Assembly (NCBI RefSeq): GCF_037126465.1
Contig: NC_088202.1
Location: forward strand, 127,052,123-127,116,122
Direction: 5' to 3'
Origin: Ornithodoros turicata
Taxonomy: Eukaryota; Arthropoda; Arachnida; Ixodida; Argasidae
Length of the DNA stretch: 64,000 bases
The position numbers and the translations under genes were made by a program. Positions 24,377-36,525 of this stretch are shown here, one piece after another (position 1 is the stretch's first letter; the number at the start of each line of letters is the position of its first letter). The notes below the pieces were generated by a model. It saw only the letters and a program-made list of their open reading frames with translations. It had not been told where the DNA came from and searched no databases.

Positions 24377-24826
24377 TAGGGAGTTACTTTTTCGGGTTAA
24401 ACCCGATTCCGCCCGGTTATTCCCCCCCGAACTGACCTCCGACCAATTCGGGTTGAACCCGATTTCTCCCCGAATTCCAGACACTGTGAAATCCTCAAGT
24501 GACGTTTCCAGTGAAGACGAACAAAGGTCGCAACGTGTAACAAATGTAAGAATGGGTCACTTACGATCCCAGCAATACACCCATGTGCGTCAACACTGTC
24601 TATGCCTTCGGCGATTACCGCTGGAAGGTCACGATCCCGCAAAAAAAAAAAACAAGAGAGACTAGGAAATGACTTAATAGACAAGAGGAGAAACAAAAAA
24701 CACCCGATAACACCCGAAGGCACAATTACCGCTCGATTTCTCCCCGAATTACAGATTTAAAAATAGCGCCCGATTTTTACCCCCCGAATCTGAGAAAGGC
24801 ATTTAACCCGAAAAAGTCACTCCCTA
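24377..24826 (-). mobile_element. hAT-type MITE, copy 2 (450 bp) with perfect 8 bp target duplication
   Basis: This is the reverse complement of the element at 3956-4397 along its whole length. It starts TAGGGAGTTACTTTTTCGGG and ends CACTCCCTA, flanked by TTCATAAT at 24369-24376 and 24827-24834. The G16 run of copy 1 is shorter here (CCCCCCC). The different target site shows an independent insertion. Confidence 0.88.
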
Positions 24827-24834
24827 TTCATAAT

Positions 24835-26200
24835 GCACGCGGTGAAGATAGCGTTTCGTGGATGGCGCATTCGGGGAACTGTACAAGTCACGTACACTCT
24901 ACGAAATTCAGTACATGAAACGCTGACGCGTTTCATCGTCGTAGTGGAGAGAAAGCTACACAGGCTCCAGCGTGCACGTTACGCTGGTCGTTATAGTGCA
25001 ACGTGCGTTGCATTTCATTGGTCGTTCTGTTCGTTTCTACACTGAGCCCACACCGGCGTACTACACTGCGCTGCTTATACGACTAGCGGAATTCGCCGTT
25101 ATTTTTAGAAGTCACGACTTCAAAGTCTAGCATGAAGGACGTTGTGACTGACAGTGTGTGTGGATGACTGACTGACTGAGTGTCTCTGTCACTCATTGTT
25201 CTTATTGTAGTTAGCCATTTTTGGTTTTTCCAAGTGATCTAGAGTAGACGGCTCTCGTAATGAGTGCATGTTTCTCCATTTTTTTCTTCTCAACCCAAGT
25301 CAACTCAGTTACTTGGACTTTCAGGAGCGTCATGTTGTTATTGTAAGGTGTGGGTAAGGCGGTGCTAACTTCAGAAGGTATCACCCGACCTTCAGGTGAC
25401 AACTGTCAAGCTTCAAAAGGACAACTTTTGTGAACAACTGGACCTTTGCGGATAAATATTTGGCACACTGTATACAATGTACGTATATGTAAAACTAACT
25501 GACAGGCTGCGCACTTTTTTGTCGACGTGACATCATACCATTTCCCCCTTCTTTTAGAGTGCACCTAACAAAAGAAGTATCGTCTGACAGTGTGAGGTTT
25601 CCCCAGCTGTTTGCCAACATATTTCTAACTAACTATGCTCTACGCTACGCTAGACCTCTCCCTAAATGGACCTTTTTTGACAATGACCTATGCGCATGCG
25701 TAGGACCTAGATTTTGAGTGGGTCGTGGAAATTGCAATGCGCGCATGTGAAACTACACAGCTGATGCCTCATCATTATGCGCGGTCATTAAATAACCCAA
25801 GCTGCCCAATACTGCCCAATAATAATGTCTGTGTCGGGGGCTCCGGTACAGTGAGCTCAGAAATACAGCCCTGGCAAATGCCACACGCTAAATAAACCAC
25901 GCAGGAAGCAGTGCACCAATCACGAGCTGGAGGACCCATCAAGAAATTGCTCCCCAGTGCCAGAGACCAAAATGATTGGCGCAGTAAACTGAGGTATAAT
26001 CAATTATTCGTGTCCGTTCACATGAGAGAGCTTACGCGTTTGCTAGAGATTGCGTACCAAGGGCAGCTTTCTACATTTTCCTTTCGAGATCTAGCTTTGG
26101 CACACGCACCTAGGAATGCACACATAGCGTTCCTGTAGTTGCAACAATTTGATTCATTCAGGACTAACTGATGCGCGTGAAGCGCTCGGCGCGGACTTAC
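24835..26200. other. Intron downstream of the Ig exon; no exon found
   Basis: The next receptor exon should begin in phase 1 on the minus strand and bring the strand F Cys. I did not find it here, by eye. Confidence 0.45.
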
Positions 26201-26335
26201 CTAATACGAAGCCGTCTTTGCTCCACTGCACGGCTCCGGCCTGATTAGCAACTTCACAACGTAGTTCAATCGTATGGCCTTCTATTACTTCTTTGGCTTC
26301 CGGTCGAACCCGAAATGATTGCTGCTGACCATGCA
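26201..26335 (-). CDS. Internal exon: first Ig domain of a nephrin/Sns/Hibris-type adhesion receptor
   Basis: Seen: on the minus strand a good acceptor (TTTTATATTGCAG) precedes 135 bases open in one frame and a perfect donor follows (TTAG, then GTAAGT). The exon encodes about 45 residues, including RCEVANQAGAVQWSKDGF, the B-to-C strand region of an Ig domain: Cys in strand B, then Trp in the V/L-Q-W-x-K/R-D-G-F signature. Family knowledge: this form (ELRCEV, GAVQW, KDGF, LG) is typical of the N-terminal Ig domain of nephrin-family cell-surface proteins (Drosophila Sticks-and-stones/Hibris, vertebrate nephrin), which act in myoblast fusion, eye patterning and filtration slits by binding Kirre/Rst-type partners. 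The split codons (phase 1 at both ends) suit Ig-domain exons. The second half of the domain, with its strand F Cys, must be on another exon, which I did not find. A Kirre/Rst paralogue is the main alternative. Confidence 0.87.
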
Positions 26336-28462
26336 CTGCAATATAAAAGGAATTCGGATTAAAGTGATGATTCGCTTCAAATTTGAATTATGCACATAAA
26401 TTATCAGCGCTCTGCTGTTCCACACACTGGGAAGTAGAGCACTGTACTGCCCGGACCGCTGGACGTGCCGGGCTTCTTATTGGCTGTGTGCTCCGAGTAG
26501 AGCGGGGGCCGACAAAATACGCCAGCACCGCGGGCCGCGCCGGGCAGAGAAACATGTTTCCGAGAGTCTGGCTCAACCGGGTCACGCAGCTAATTCCACA
26601 CAATGCAGTACTACTATTTCATATTAACACGTGCTTGCGTCATTCGTGTGCACATATTTGCAAAAATAAGCAAAGGACATTGCATTATGCGTATGATTCG
26701 AGCCTCAGAACTTTCTCAAAGCCACTTCACATTGCTCCTGACTGCTCACATATTTCACAATCACATTCGCGAAGCTCGGTGAGAGGGGATGGATTGCGAG
26801 AAGGAGTTTGTCGACAACATCCGTTACCTCCACAAATACTTGATAGTGTCACGGTAATGAGCTTGCCTGCGAGCGTTCTGGATTTAATTTGGTCTCGTGC
26901 TGTTGCGGTGTTAATCCGCCAGTCCAGGTATGTTTGTGACCTTGTCTTCTCTTCTTGTAAATGTACTTATAAATTTGTTTGATAAGCGCCACAAACGCGT
27001 ATCTCGCGGCTAAAAATGCTAGGCGGGCTCTATACATCAATGTTTTCGAACAACATAATTTATCTGCTGCGCTACGCTGACATTCGAACACTGCCCTAAT
27101 ACCTGTCTGCGTCTAGGGGAATGCTTATTCAGACATCAAAAGAGACGGGAATTCCCCTCTGAAATCCGAGATACTCTGGGATGACAAAAGATCAAGTGAA
27201 GCATAACAAGGACATGTCAACATATCCATTGTATCCCAGAATGAGATGAAACGAAAGAGAGAGAGCGTTTTAAAGCTGCCTCCTTGCTGGTTGTTTGTGC
27301 TTCTCGGTTTCTCCTGTTTTATTCTACCCCGATCGAAAATATGCCGCAGCTGAGAGCAGGAAACTGGCTATAAAACTCGCTTCTTGCCGTCGTGATTTAT
27401 GTGCTTCAAGAGCCTCTCGAAACGACGCTGAGATAGAAAACGTGTGATTGAGAACCAATGAAGGACTTTTCGCTTTTGTGCGTTCAAATGATGGCAAATC
27501 AATAAGTAAAATCGCAGCCTCGTATACCTCGTGTATTCTTTTCACTCTTAAGCACCACTTCGCGAGCGGCACCCAATTTTTGGACGTTATCAGTAGTTTA
27601 CGGCCTGAATTCTTTTCCGTGATGTATTAGGAGAGAGAGAGAGAAGAACGCAAGAGATGATTATGCCAGGAAACGATAAATTTACTTTCCCAATGCGTTT
27701 TTCTTCTTCCTTTTGTACGTGTGCATAGTATGACAACGGAGTATATTTCGCAACATCGAGAAAACCTGAAATAGCACCGCGATGACGGTGTGTATTTCGC
27801 TTTGCCTTTTATTTTGTTCATTTTATACCGTGGAGCCCCCAAAACCAAGTGACACCTTAAAATAAGAAATCAAAAGCAAAAAAGCTTAATGAGAGAGTCA
27901 GGGAGTGACTGTGCTCTAAAAGTTTCTTTGTCGTGCACATCCAGAGACCGGAAAAACAAGCACTAAACAAAGACACCCTAACGTGATAGTGAGGAGATAG
28001 CAGTGAGCGCGTCTATGAGAATTTGTTTATGGGATGCCACCAGATTTTATCCTGTCACGCGAGCAGAGCTAGGAGAGAGGAAAATAGGGCAAGGAAAAGA
28101 GAATACCTAATAACAAAACGCAGTAAATTTGAATTACCGTAAAACACTTAGGAAGCAGAGTAAAATTCTACACATGACTTTAGAGCCGAAGCAGTGTTTT
28201 CATTAAGCGAAGGAACTCCTCAGGTGTAAAATCAACACATTATGAACACAGTAAAAGGACACGTTATGGTATTTTGCAGGTAGCGTCAGGTCAGTTCATG
28301 TGTGTTCAGGATGTTAATTGCGAACGTTTATTTGACCAAAAATTGCAAGCCTTTTGTTAAGGTTATGTAAACCAGGTTGTCTCTCATTGCTTGTATAATA
28401 TACAGATTCTTGCTTCTTGAACTTGCGTAGAACACTTCCAGCACAGGAAAGGACTCCGAGCA
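26336..28462. other. Intron upstream of the Ig exon; no gene
   Basis: A GC-rich imperfect inverted repeat (TGCCCGGACCGCTGGACGTG against GCGGGCCGCGCCGGGCA) lies at 26443-26548. It sits inside a 199-codon plus frame with no family resemblance. Confidence 0.5.
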
Positions 28463-28622
28463 CATTTCCTCAGGCGCTCTCAGACATATGTCGGCACAGT
28501 TCCCTAAGAAGTCGGCCCAGGAAGCACATTCCCCCAAGAGCGTTAGTCGTGACGTTTCCTACCTCTCAGGCCGACAACGGCGGGCTCTCTCAGCACTACC
28601 GCCACCCACCACCACCACCACG
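28463..28622 (+). mobile_element. tRNA-derived SINE, 5'-truncated, (CCA)n tail
   Basis: It starts within the body (TTCCTCAGGCGCTCTCAGAC), then ATGTCGGCACAGTTCCC and AAGTCGGCCCAGGAAGC. After the body it follows GTCGTGACGTTTCC and ends in (CCA)n, not in the CTCTCTCCATCTGTCC tail of the 9019 and 51420 copies. The tRNA head is missing. Confidence 0.72.
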
Positions 28623-30639
28623 AACACAACTAAAATGCTGCTTCATGTACACCTTAGCCAGTTTACACCCATCTAAAATATCGCTTTCGACTCTGATAAC
28701 GAAGTATGTCGATGAGCATTACGCAAGTCGGGAACTTCAGAAGCGATTAAGGCTGAGTTTCATTTCCCTTTCGCGCAAAAGGTCAAAACCTTTTATGCAC
28801 TGGAACCACGCAGTGGCCGCTACAAGCCATCAATGTTTCCGAGACCGCTGAATTCTAATATATGCGCGCAGCAGTCTTTTGCCCCTCTCTCTTGTGGCAA
28901 GATAAGATAAAAGTATCGCAGAAATGTATTCGAGCGTTGCAAAATATGGTAATGCCACATTTCGTATTCATGCGGCCTACACGAACACGGGCAAGAGAGG
29001 CCTCCTCTGGCTTTCAGCTCATGCGGTCTGATCCAGGGGATAGTAGCACTTATGCAGAACCAATATTCTGCACATTCAATAAACGGTGGCAGAATTGAGA
29101 CGAGGACGCTGTGAGGGGGTACCGTCGGCGGCGACTTGAAACGGCTCCAGCAGCCTGGGAATATCGAAGAAATAAATTAATAGTAATAGTCTTAGAATTT
29201 CCAAGTGAATACCACGGCTTCTGCTTTTATGGAAGTGAGAAAGTCGATTTTTGGCGACTTTTAATACCGCTTAGGTTGAACTAAACCGAACAAGAAAGCA
29301 GAAAACGAAAAGGGCACATCTTCTATGGAATACACCTCCACGCGCGCATTAACAGATATCGAAGTAGAGACAAATCACAAAACACATTTAGAGCATCTAG
29401 CACTTAGTCTTTCTTATATTTGCAATAAATATATCGATAAATAATAGTAATAGTGGCAAAATACACTCGTACAGAGAAACAAGACAAAAAACAAAAAGAA
29501 AGCTAATCTGGAGAACAGCGGAATTTAATTTATTCACCGGATGCATTGCAAAAGAGCAAGGAGATATTACACGGACCTTAGTTGCCTATAGGTAGCAGCT
29601 GTCTATTCCACAGAAACACACATGGGTGCCTTAAAAGATGCGGGATATAGTTAGTTACACCGCCTGCTTCCCATATAAAAATTTCCCATACTCCCTGCCT
29701 GTGAATCTGCAAAGCTTAGATAGGAAAACATACCCTCCAACGTACCTTTGATTACGTGAATGAAAATGAATACATTACTACGCGTGCGCAGCGAAGGCCC
29801 CACCAGGCACGCGAACGCATTTCGTAGCTTCATTACGACGGGAAAGAGGTGTCGTTATCTGGCCATGTATGATGTCTCTTCTAAGACCGCGGTAATTTTT
29901 CTCGGCGTGTTAGAGTATCGGCGATAAGAGCCACCAAGATGAGTTTTCCGACAACACTGAAAAAGCGAACTGAGCCGAAAGGCCGCGTGATCGACTAGAT
30001 TTTATGTATTCCACGAAAAGAAGTAATGAAAAGAAGCCGATATTGAGAGCGTCTAGTTGATCCACCTCCCGTCTCTCTGCAGATTCGCCTGGCATCTGCC
30101 TACAGATAGCATTAAAGCAAGACATCTGTTCTGTCTTCGCTGCTGTCAAGACAAAGAACGCGCGGGGGATTCTCTTTCTTCGTTCATCGTCATGGCGGTC
30201 GTAAAATTGTATTCCGTTGCACTGGTTCCGGGCTTCTGGTTAGTAAGGTAGGGTGGAAGAAAATATGAGTAATTTTACTGTGCCGAGGGTAGTACTTAAA
30301 TTAAATAAATGTACGTTAGCTTGAGGAAAAGAAACAAGCGTTAAGCATGACATCATGAATAATTACACTCGTACCTTACTGCTGTCTTACTGTAATAGGA
30401 ACACTGAGCTTGACGGACACGAACGACGAAGAACTCACGATACGACAACCATACTATCATAATTTGTTTATTCGTTTGTTTGGGGGGGGGGGGTAATGTT
30501 GTCTTGCCTAATTGTGTTTGCCACTGAATTCGGTGCTCTGCGGCCAGCGCATGCTTAAATCTGCGGCCGCGTGCTTAGAATCGTGAATACAAGTCAACGT
30601 TTACCTTAGTGCATACATGGTTAACTTCGTAATACTCGG
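28623..30639. other. No gene seen
   Basis: Ordinary intronic-type sequence with a G12 run at 30482-30493. Confidence 0.55.
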
Positions 30640-30643
30640 TTAA

Positions 30644-31042
30644 AGGGGCTGCGACAGGTCATCCCAGCTTATCCCGGATAAACGTAAAAGTCTTTGCACC
30701 TATGTGAACCTGCATCGGAAGTTTTACAGCGAAGAGGGTAATAGAAGCGGATAAAATGGGTACCGCAAATACCGAAACTTATGCAGCTCTGACATCACAA
30801 CACTCGTCGCCGACAGTGAGGCAGCGCACCAGAAGTTACGTGTTTATGGCTGTCAATGGTGATGGATGCAACTCTGAGCTCTGTCTATGACGTCTGCGCT
30901 TTGCTCCCGACTGTGTTCGAGAACTTACATCTCACAAAGTACGACACGTAGAAGCATAATTATTTTTTCCTTAGTATTCTGGCGTGTAGTACAATGCGTC
31001 CATGATGTAATGAATCACATCTATGAAACTGTCACAACCCCT
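30644..31042 (+). mobile_element. TTAA-flanked MITE, copy 2 (399 bp)
   Basis: Same family and orientation as 11058-11444. TTAA lies at 30640-30643 and 31043-31046. The ends are AGGGGCTGCGACA and AGGGGTTGTGACA (read inward). Differences from copy 1 are scattered substitutions and small indels. Confidence 0.78.
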
Positions 31043-31050
31043 TTAAGGGA

Positions 31051-31461
31051 AGTGCCTCACGACGAGAGCCGGCGATATTACGAACAGAGACTGTTCTTCT
31101 TCTCGACACCGTCCTCGTCATTGGCATGGTATTTGAAGTGTTAGCGATAACATGTTAAGGGTTCATGGGTATTGTAGGTCAACAGCTCAGTGGCTAGGAA
31201 AAATCCATCCAGTGTTTTACCGTAGAACAAGCGAACGACCTGCGTCCGTAACGCCTGTTGTTGGAGCGCGGAAGGGGATTATGTGCGGAAGTGAATGGAT
31301 GGATTTTTTCCGGCCACCGGACTCTTCACATACAATACCCATGAAGGCATGAACCCTTAACGTATCATCCTTAACCCTTTAAATACCATGCCAATGACGA
31401 GGACGGTGCCCAGAAGAAGAACGGTCCTCTCTTATATCGGCGGCTCCCGTCCTGAGGCACA
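31051..31461. mobile_element. Foldback element, arms of about 125 bp
   Basis: The left arm 31051-31175 and right arm 31332-31461 are inverted copies, sharing GTGCCTCA, CCGTCCTCGTCATTGGCATG, TTAAGGGTTCATG and GGGTATTGT. The loop of about 155 bases is unrelated to other repeats here. It begins four bases after the TTAA of the neighbouring MITE. Confidence 0.72.
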
Positions 31462-32630
31462 TTCGTAAACATTTCCTTGACGGTTCGCTAGATTTTCTAC
31501 CCTTCTACATCATAATATTAGGGGTTTTGAAGCGTCAAATGGCGGAGAGAGTGCAATAGCAGATACTACATGAGAGTAGTAGAATTATTCGTCGGGTGAC
31601 GAGTCAATCTCTCCGAAATGTTATATTTCAGTGCAATCCAGATATTACGGTAGCTTAACCATGCCCTCGTCAGGAACGGTCAAAAAATAGGCTGCTGGGT
31701 CGGTGCTGTGGAATCTTCTTTCTGGTTCCAGCGAGTGCACGTCCTTTAGACGTCCTAATGTCGTCGCCGAATAAAGAAAGAAGAATGAACGGAAACCAAA
31801 GTGAATCTTAAAAGAAATGGTGCACTTTAGATTCACTCAGACTGCCTCATCATGTTTCGTCGTTTTTTCTCTCCTTTGAAACATCAGTTCAAAACATGCG
31901 CGGTACGACAACGTCGCACTATAAAAAGATGATCAAAACTAAAGAGCCTAAACAAACACGACTCAGAAAAACGTGACTTTCGTCTACTCTTATCGGGCGA
32001 TGTCACGTAAATGACTCCCATCAATCTTCCATCAAAACTGCGTTTCAATTTTGCGAGGAGCAGACGCCATTTCTATCGTGTTTGTATATATATATATATT
32101 TTTTTTTTCCTACCTCAATATATGGTATAGGCACATTTATATCTTTCGCGATACACTGTGTACACAGACACCGAGGCTCTCGCTGTTGACACTGTAGTTT
32201 TGCTGCAAAAATGGATTCACAGGCCAGGAAAGAGTGATTACAGGAAAGAAGTCTGCAACAATTTCTCGAAATAAGAATAACGAAATGAAGCGAAAAGCCT
32301 CTCCTTCGCCAACGCGCTATCTTGCTTAGAGTGAGTGCGCGTTGAAAGAGTGTGTCCCAGCTTTCCTTGGCGCTGTAGGTGAATAGGGCGGGGATGCATA
32401 CAAATGTCAAATGGGTCTCCCTGCGGCGTCTCATGTGTGTACAATGTCAATTGCCCCGAAAGTGTGTGCGCGTTCGCAAAAAAACTATACAAAACGCAAG
32501 ACGGAGAGAGGGAGATACTTGTACATTTTGTGGGCTTCCTTTGGTGGTATTGTGTCGCTTAGAATTCCATATCTGAAAGAGTGCACTATGCCCATTGCAG
32601 GGCGGCTCGCCGTTGTGGGCCTCACATAGG
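31462..32630. other. No gene seen
   Basis: (TA)n with a T run near 32084-32108. The minus frames at 32045-32492 are not recognisable. Confidence 0.5.
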
Positions 32631-32893
32631 TCCTGGGGGAATGTGCGTACTGGGCCGTCTTCAAAGAGAACTGTGCCGACATATGTCTGAAAGCCTCTGA
32701 GGAAAACCCAGGAAAAACCCCAGACAGCACGGCCGGCACCGGGATTCGGACCCGGGTACCTCCCAGCCTCCCACTATTACCCACTACCACCATGGTAATG
32801 TACCACCAGGTATCACCATGTACCCATGTACCTCCCAGCCGGGTACCTGGGTACATGGCCAGCACGCTAACCACTGAGCCACGCGAGCTGGCT
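32631..32893 (-). mobile_element. tRNA-derived SINE with box A and box B and an expanded head
   Basis: On the minus strand the head reads GCCAGCTCGCGTGGCTCAGT and GGTTAGCGTGCTGGCC (box A), later GGGTCCGAATCCCGGTG (box B), then the family body ATGTCGGCACAGTTC. Box A and box B are about 110 bases apart instead of the usual 30-60. The extra DNA repeats GTACC(T) words, and GTACCTCCCAGCC occurs twice on the plus strand (32756-32768, 32828-32840). Just outside the head GCGAGCTGGCTGA is duplicated (32883-32911). Confidence 0.85.
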
Positions 32894-32935
32894 GACTGGC
32901 GAGCTGGCTGAGTGTTAGTGAGGGGTGTTGATAAC

Positions 32936-33219
32936 GTCACCGTGAAGCTATCGTAGATATCGGAACCAATAGCGAGCTTTAGAAGATTGGAAGGTGTCCG
33001 CGATAACAATTTCGAAAACATAAGCCATCTGTTTCTTTGAAGCGGGTTACATCACATTGCTAAGCTTAGATTTCGTAACTTCCTTAACCGTATAAGTTTT
33101 CGAATAGTTCTTCCGGGGTACTAAAACTCCCAATGGCAGCTTGCATGACTCGGAATGTTATCCGTCAATTGGGTGCGGTAGATACGGCACTTCGTAGGCC
33201 ACGTTATCATCGGTCTATT
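32936..33219. mobile_element. TIR element related to 20260-20398, with longer interior
   Basis: The left arm (32936-32985) has TTGATAACGTCACCGTGAAG and GGAACCAATAG. The right arm (33167-33219) has CAATTGGGTGCGGTAGATAC and CACGTTATCATCGGTCTA, matching the complements seen in the 139 bp copy. About 180 bases of unrelated sequence separate them, so this is either a longer relative or an interrupted copy. The SINE ends just before its left arm. Confidence 0.45.
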
Positions 33220-34524
33220 ATCATCAAGGTATGTCTAACAGGTAGCGTAACTCCCGTAGCCCCCATAATCCGTCGCGCCATCCATCTGTTGCTTGGGGCA
33301 ACGGCGGCCCTTGCCCCTCTTCCCCCGTGAGCGCACCCAGGATAGCACCACTTCCTTCTTGGTCCTCAGACGCAGTTTAGAAAAGAATACCAAAATCTTA
33401 CGTATCTTCTCGTTTTCCACTCTAACTTTCGGTTTCGTTTCCAGCGGCAATAACATGTTTCAGTGAAAAACAGTAGAATATCGTTGTCGTAATTTGGTGC
33501 GCTTGCTCTGTGTGTACTGCAGACGGGAGTGACGCTTCCGTATCTCCTATACCCGACTAGTATATACAGCGCCTGCAGTGCATCCGTCATCATGGCGATA
33601 AAGGCTCGCTAGTTCACCTACCGAACGACAGCAGCGCGAGCGCTGAGTACCAATCGGTAGGGAAGGAGAGTGAATACCGGAGTGGTCTCTTGCGACTGTC
33701 CTTTATCACTCCGTCACTCCCGAGTGTGAACCATGCGGATAGAGCACACTGACCACACCTTCCCCACACATCACCCCACCACACCACACCCTGCCCCACC
33801 CCACCCACCAGGCGGATGAACACGTTATTGGCAGCCGGATAGCTGAGCGAAAGAGCGCATTGGTACACACTGCTCCGCGCAAGAAATATGAACACCGAAA
33901 CCAATTAATTACCAGTATAAGCTATAAGCGTCGACGCGTTTATTATTATTATTTTTTTTCTGGAATATTTTTCGCTGAAGGTTCCGATCGGTAAAACAGA
34001 GGTTCCAAAGTCCGAAGTAAAATTTAAAAGTTATGACTTCTATTTAATTAATGAGCGTACGAAAAGCAGCCGCTCACTGCTCAGCTCTTGGCCTATGTAT
34101 CGGGGACGCTCACTGAAACGAAAGCTTGACGGTAGTGCCACCTGTTTACAAATTATTCAGACGGGGGACCTCCGTGAAACACCCGGTATAAAACCCGTGC
34201 AATAGATTGCAACACTGGTTATCGTGAAATAAAAATTATCAATCCCCTCCATCCAATCGCAGCGATATAGTTACTAGCTGCTGGTCTTTTATTGTGATGA
34301 TGTTATTCTTGCTCGCAAATATGACGCTACCACGAGTGATACAATTAGCCGATTGTTTGGATTCGAGCTTCATACGAGCGGAGTGACTCGCAATGAAGCT
34401 GATGTTCAAGAAAATATCTCACACGTAAGCATCCGTATTGACAATTTCGCTGGCCACACCAGGGACACGTGAGAGAGAAACATCACATACTTCAATCGCC
34501 GCACTGACAAAAATAACTGCGTAC

Positions 34525-34547
34525 AAAAAAAAAAAAAAAAAAAAAAA
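34525..34547. repeat. A23 homopolymer
   Basis: Followed by GAAAAAAAGAGAAAC. It may be a retroposon tail, but no body was recognised upstream. Confidence 0.8.
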
Positions 34548-36129
34548 GAAAAAAAGAGAAACGACAGAGCTAGGCACTTAACTTCCATAAGGCAGTGCAA
34601 TACTAGATACTGTCAGGGCAACCAGTTACGCTTCGTTACAGAAAACAGATGGCTCCAACAACTTCTTGTCTTTTCCGTGTCGCCTCTGCGTAGGATAACT
34701 GCGGACAATCTCTCGCGCTGTTGCTGCTCTATCTCGCGTTATTTGCCGCCGACTTCCCGATGACGACGATGCTGCCGTGCTCCATTGAACACTCTACTTC
34801 TGGCCGACACAACAGGAAAAAAAACTGACGTTAGTGCGACATGACAGCCGTCTTTCGCAGCGCCGTCGACAGCGCTGGGACCACGCATCAAGCACGCATA
34901 AACTTCATTTGCTGCGCCCAAGTGTTAGAACCAGCATCAGGGATAGCGAACGAATGAGCGTTCGCCTAAACACGAACGCGCTTTTAAAAATTCATTTCAC
35001 TGTGGTAGCAAACAGCGGCGACAGCCTTCCGGAATATGGTGTTTTGTGTCTCCGCGGGATTTGATTGCGTCTCTCTCGCTGTTGTGATAGAATAGCTGCT
35101 TGAGAAGGCCGGTGGGGGGTTGGACGAAAACGTCAGAAAAGTATTGTCCCGTTATCTTCGTTGCGCGCGCTTGACAAAAAGGGTGGATTTAATTTAAGCG
35201 TCATTGTTTGTTGCTCTCGTCTGCACTATTGTTAGGCATACCCGTCAGAGGCGGCGGTACTTCGTATAAGCTCTAATAAGGCTGAACGACTGAAAATACC
35301 TCAAGTCGCACACATTTTCGATAACATCTTATCCTGTCTAAAGCTTTTTCTTTAATTGGCTAGAAAATAATAACCGTAGGTAGCTATAACAGCTTATGCA
35401 CCAAGAGCACCAACATATCATGATCGCGAGTTACCTTAGATTAAATACACGTTAAGGTACGAAAACCAATATCAACGACAGCGATTACAACAAACTCAAT
35501 TTCTTCTCCTTCGTGCAAAGTGCTATCATTCGATCAAATTCTTACTTTTTTTGTGAATCTGGTAAATCACAAATGTACAGAATTCAAGAGGCACAGTTAA
35601 GTGGAATTGTAGAAAGAGTTCCATAAGGGATGCTAAGGAAGAGCCCGATATACCCTTACATTAAATGCGGTTTCTCTCGCGTGGGGGATCATACAGCTTT
35701 GTCGAACATTTGGTCGTTCTGTGCTAAAATGCAAATACAGCTTTGTGTACCTTTCCGTCGATGGAAAGAGTAGAAAAGAAAGAGAAGAAAAGAAGAGACA
35801 TCAATCCTAAGACATTAAAGTATAAACCATTCTTGATGGCGTTCAAGACGAATAGGTTGCGAAATACGGCATAATAAATAGGTGGAGCATATTTCAAGCG
35901 ACACGCGAATGTACGTGTCAAAACTAAAATCCCCTCTAAAAGGAACTGCACAAGGCTAATGGAAAGGGTTATATTTATGTTCGTAGGGCTCTAGAAACGC
36001 AATCAGTTAGAATGCAACAGCGGCTGACGGCATGCAAAAATATTCGAAACACCACACCACGTGGTATTTGCTCTATAGCGGAAATAATCCAGTCTAGATT
36101 TGATATCACTACATTATCCGTTTCTACGT

Positions 36130-36152
36130 TCATCATCATCATCATCATCATC
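36130..36152. repeat. (CAT)n microsatellite
   Basis: Seven or so CAT units, then CTTCTCATAGTG. Possibly a retroposon tail. Confidence 0.8.
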
Positions 36153-36254
36153 TTCTCATAGTGTTAAAGCGAGAATAAATTCAACATCTGGCGGCTCGGC
36201 ACTGTGGCGAGATACAGCCAGAATTTCCCGAAACTTCACTCATAAAACGATATA

Positions 36255-36525
36255 AATTATAATTTTCGGTAGTTAAACTTCAAAAGTAAACAGCCTACGC
36301 CAATATCGAAACTCCAATATAGGTAACCATAGCCAAGCGACGATGCACGAACGGTTTTGTAAAGCTGGCTTCCTTACACCGCGACCCCTATTGCGGCAGA
36401 GTACGCTTTACAGGAGCGCCGCGATGACTAGAGGCTTGACTGCAACAGTTTTGTAGGGCATGATGGACAGTACCTGTAACAGTAACTGTTTCGTAAAAAT
36501 TCAAACTCAACTACCGATTTCGATG
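36255..36525. repeat. Weak inverted repeat
   Basis: TTTTCGGTAGTTAAACTTCA (near 36263) faces a diverged complement near 36487-36520 (TTCAAACTCAACTACCGA). The arms are about 35 bases with several mismatches. It may be an old MITE. Confidence 0.3.

Noticed and set aside
26383..26982. 199-codon plus-strand open frame beside the Ig exon
   Set aside because: Lies antisense in intron sequence, includes a GC-rich inverted repeat, no family resemblance.
32485..33021. 178-codon minus-strand open frame
   Set aside because: It is the translation of the tRNA-derived SINE and its flank.
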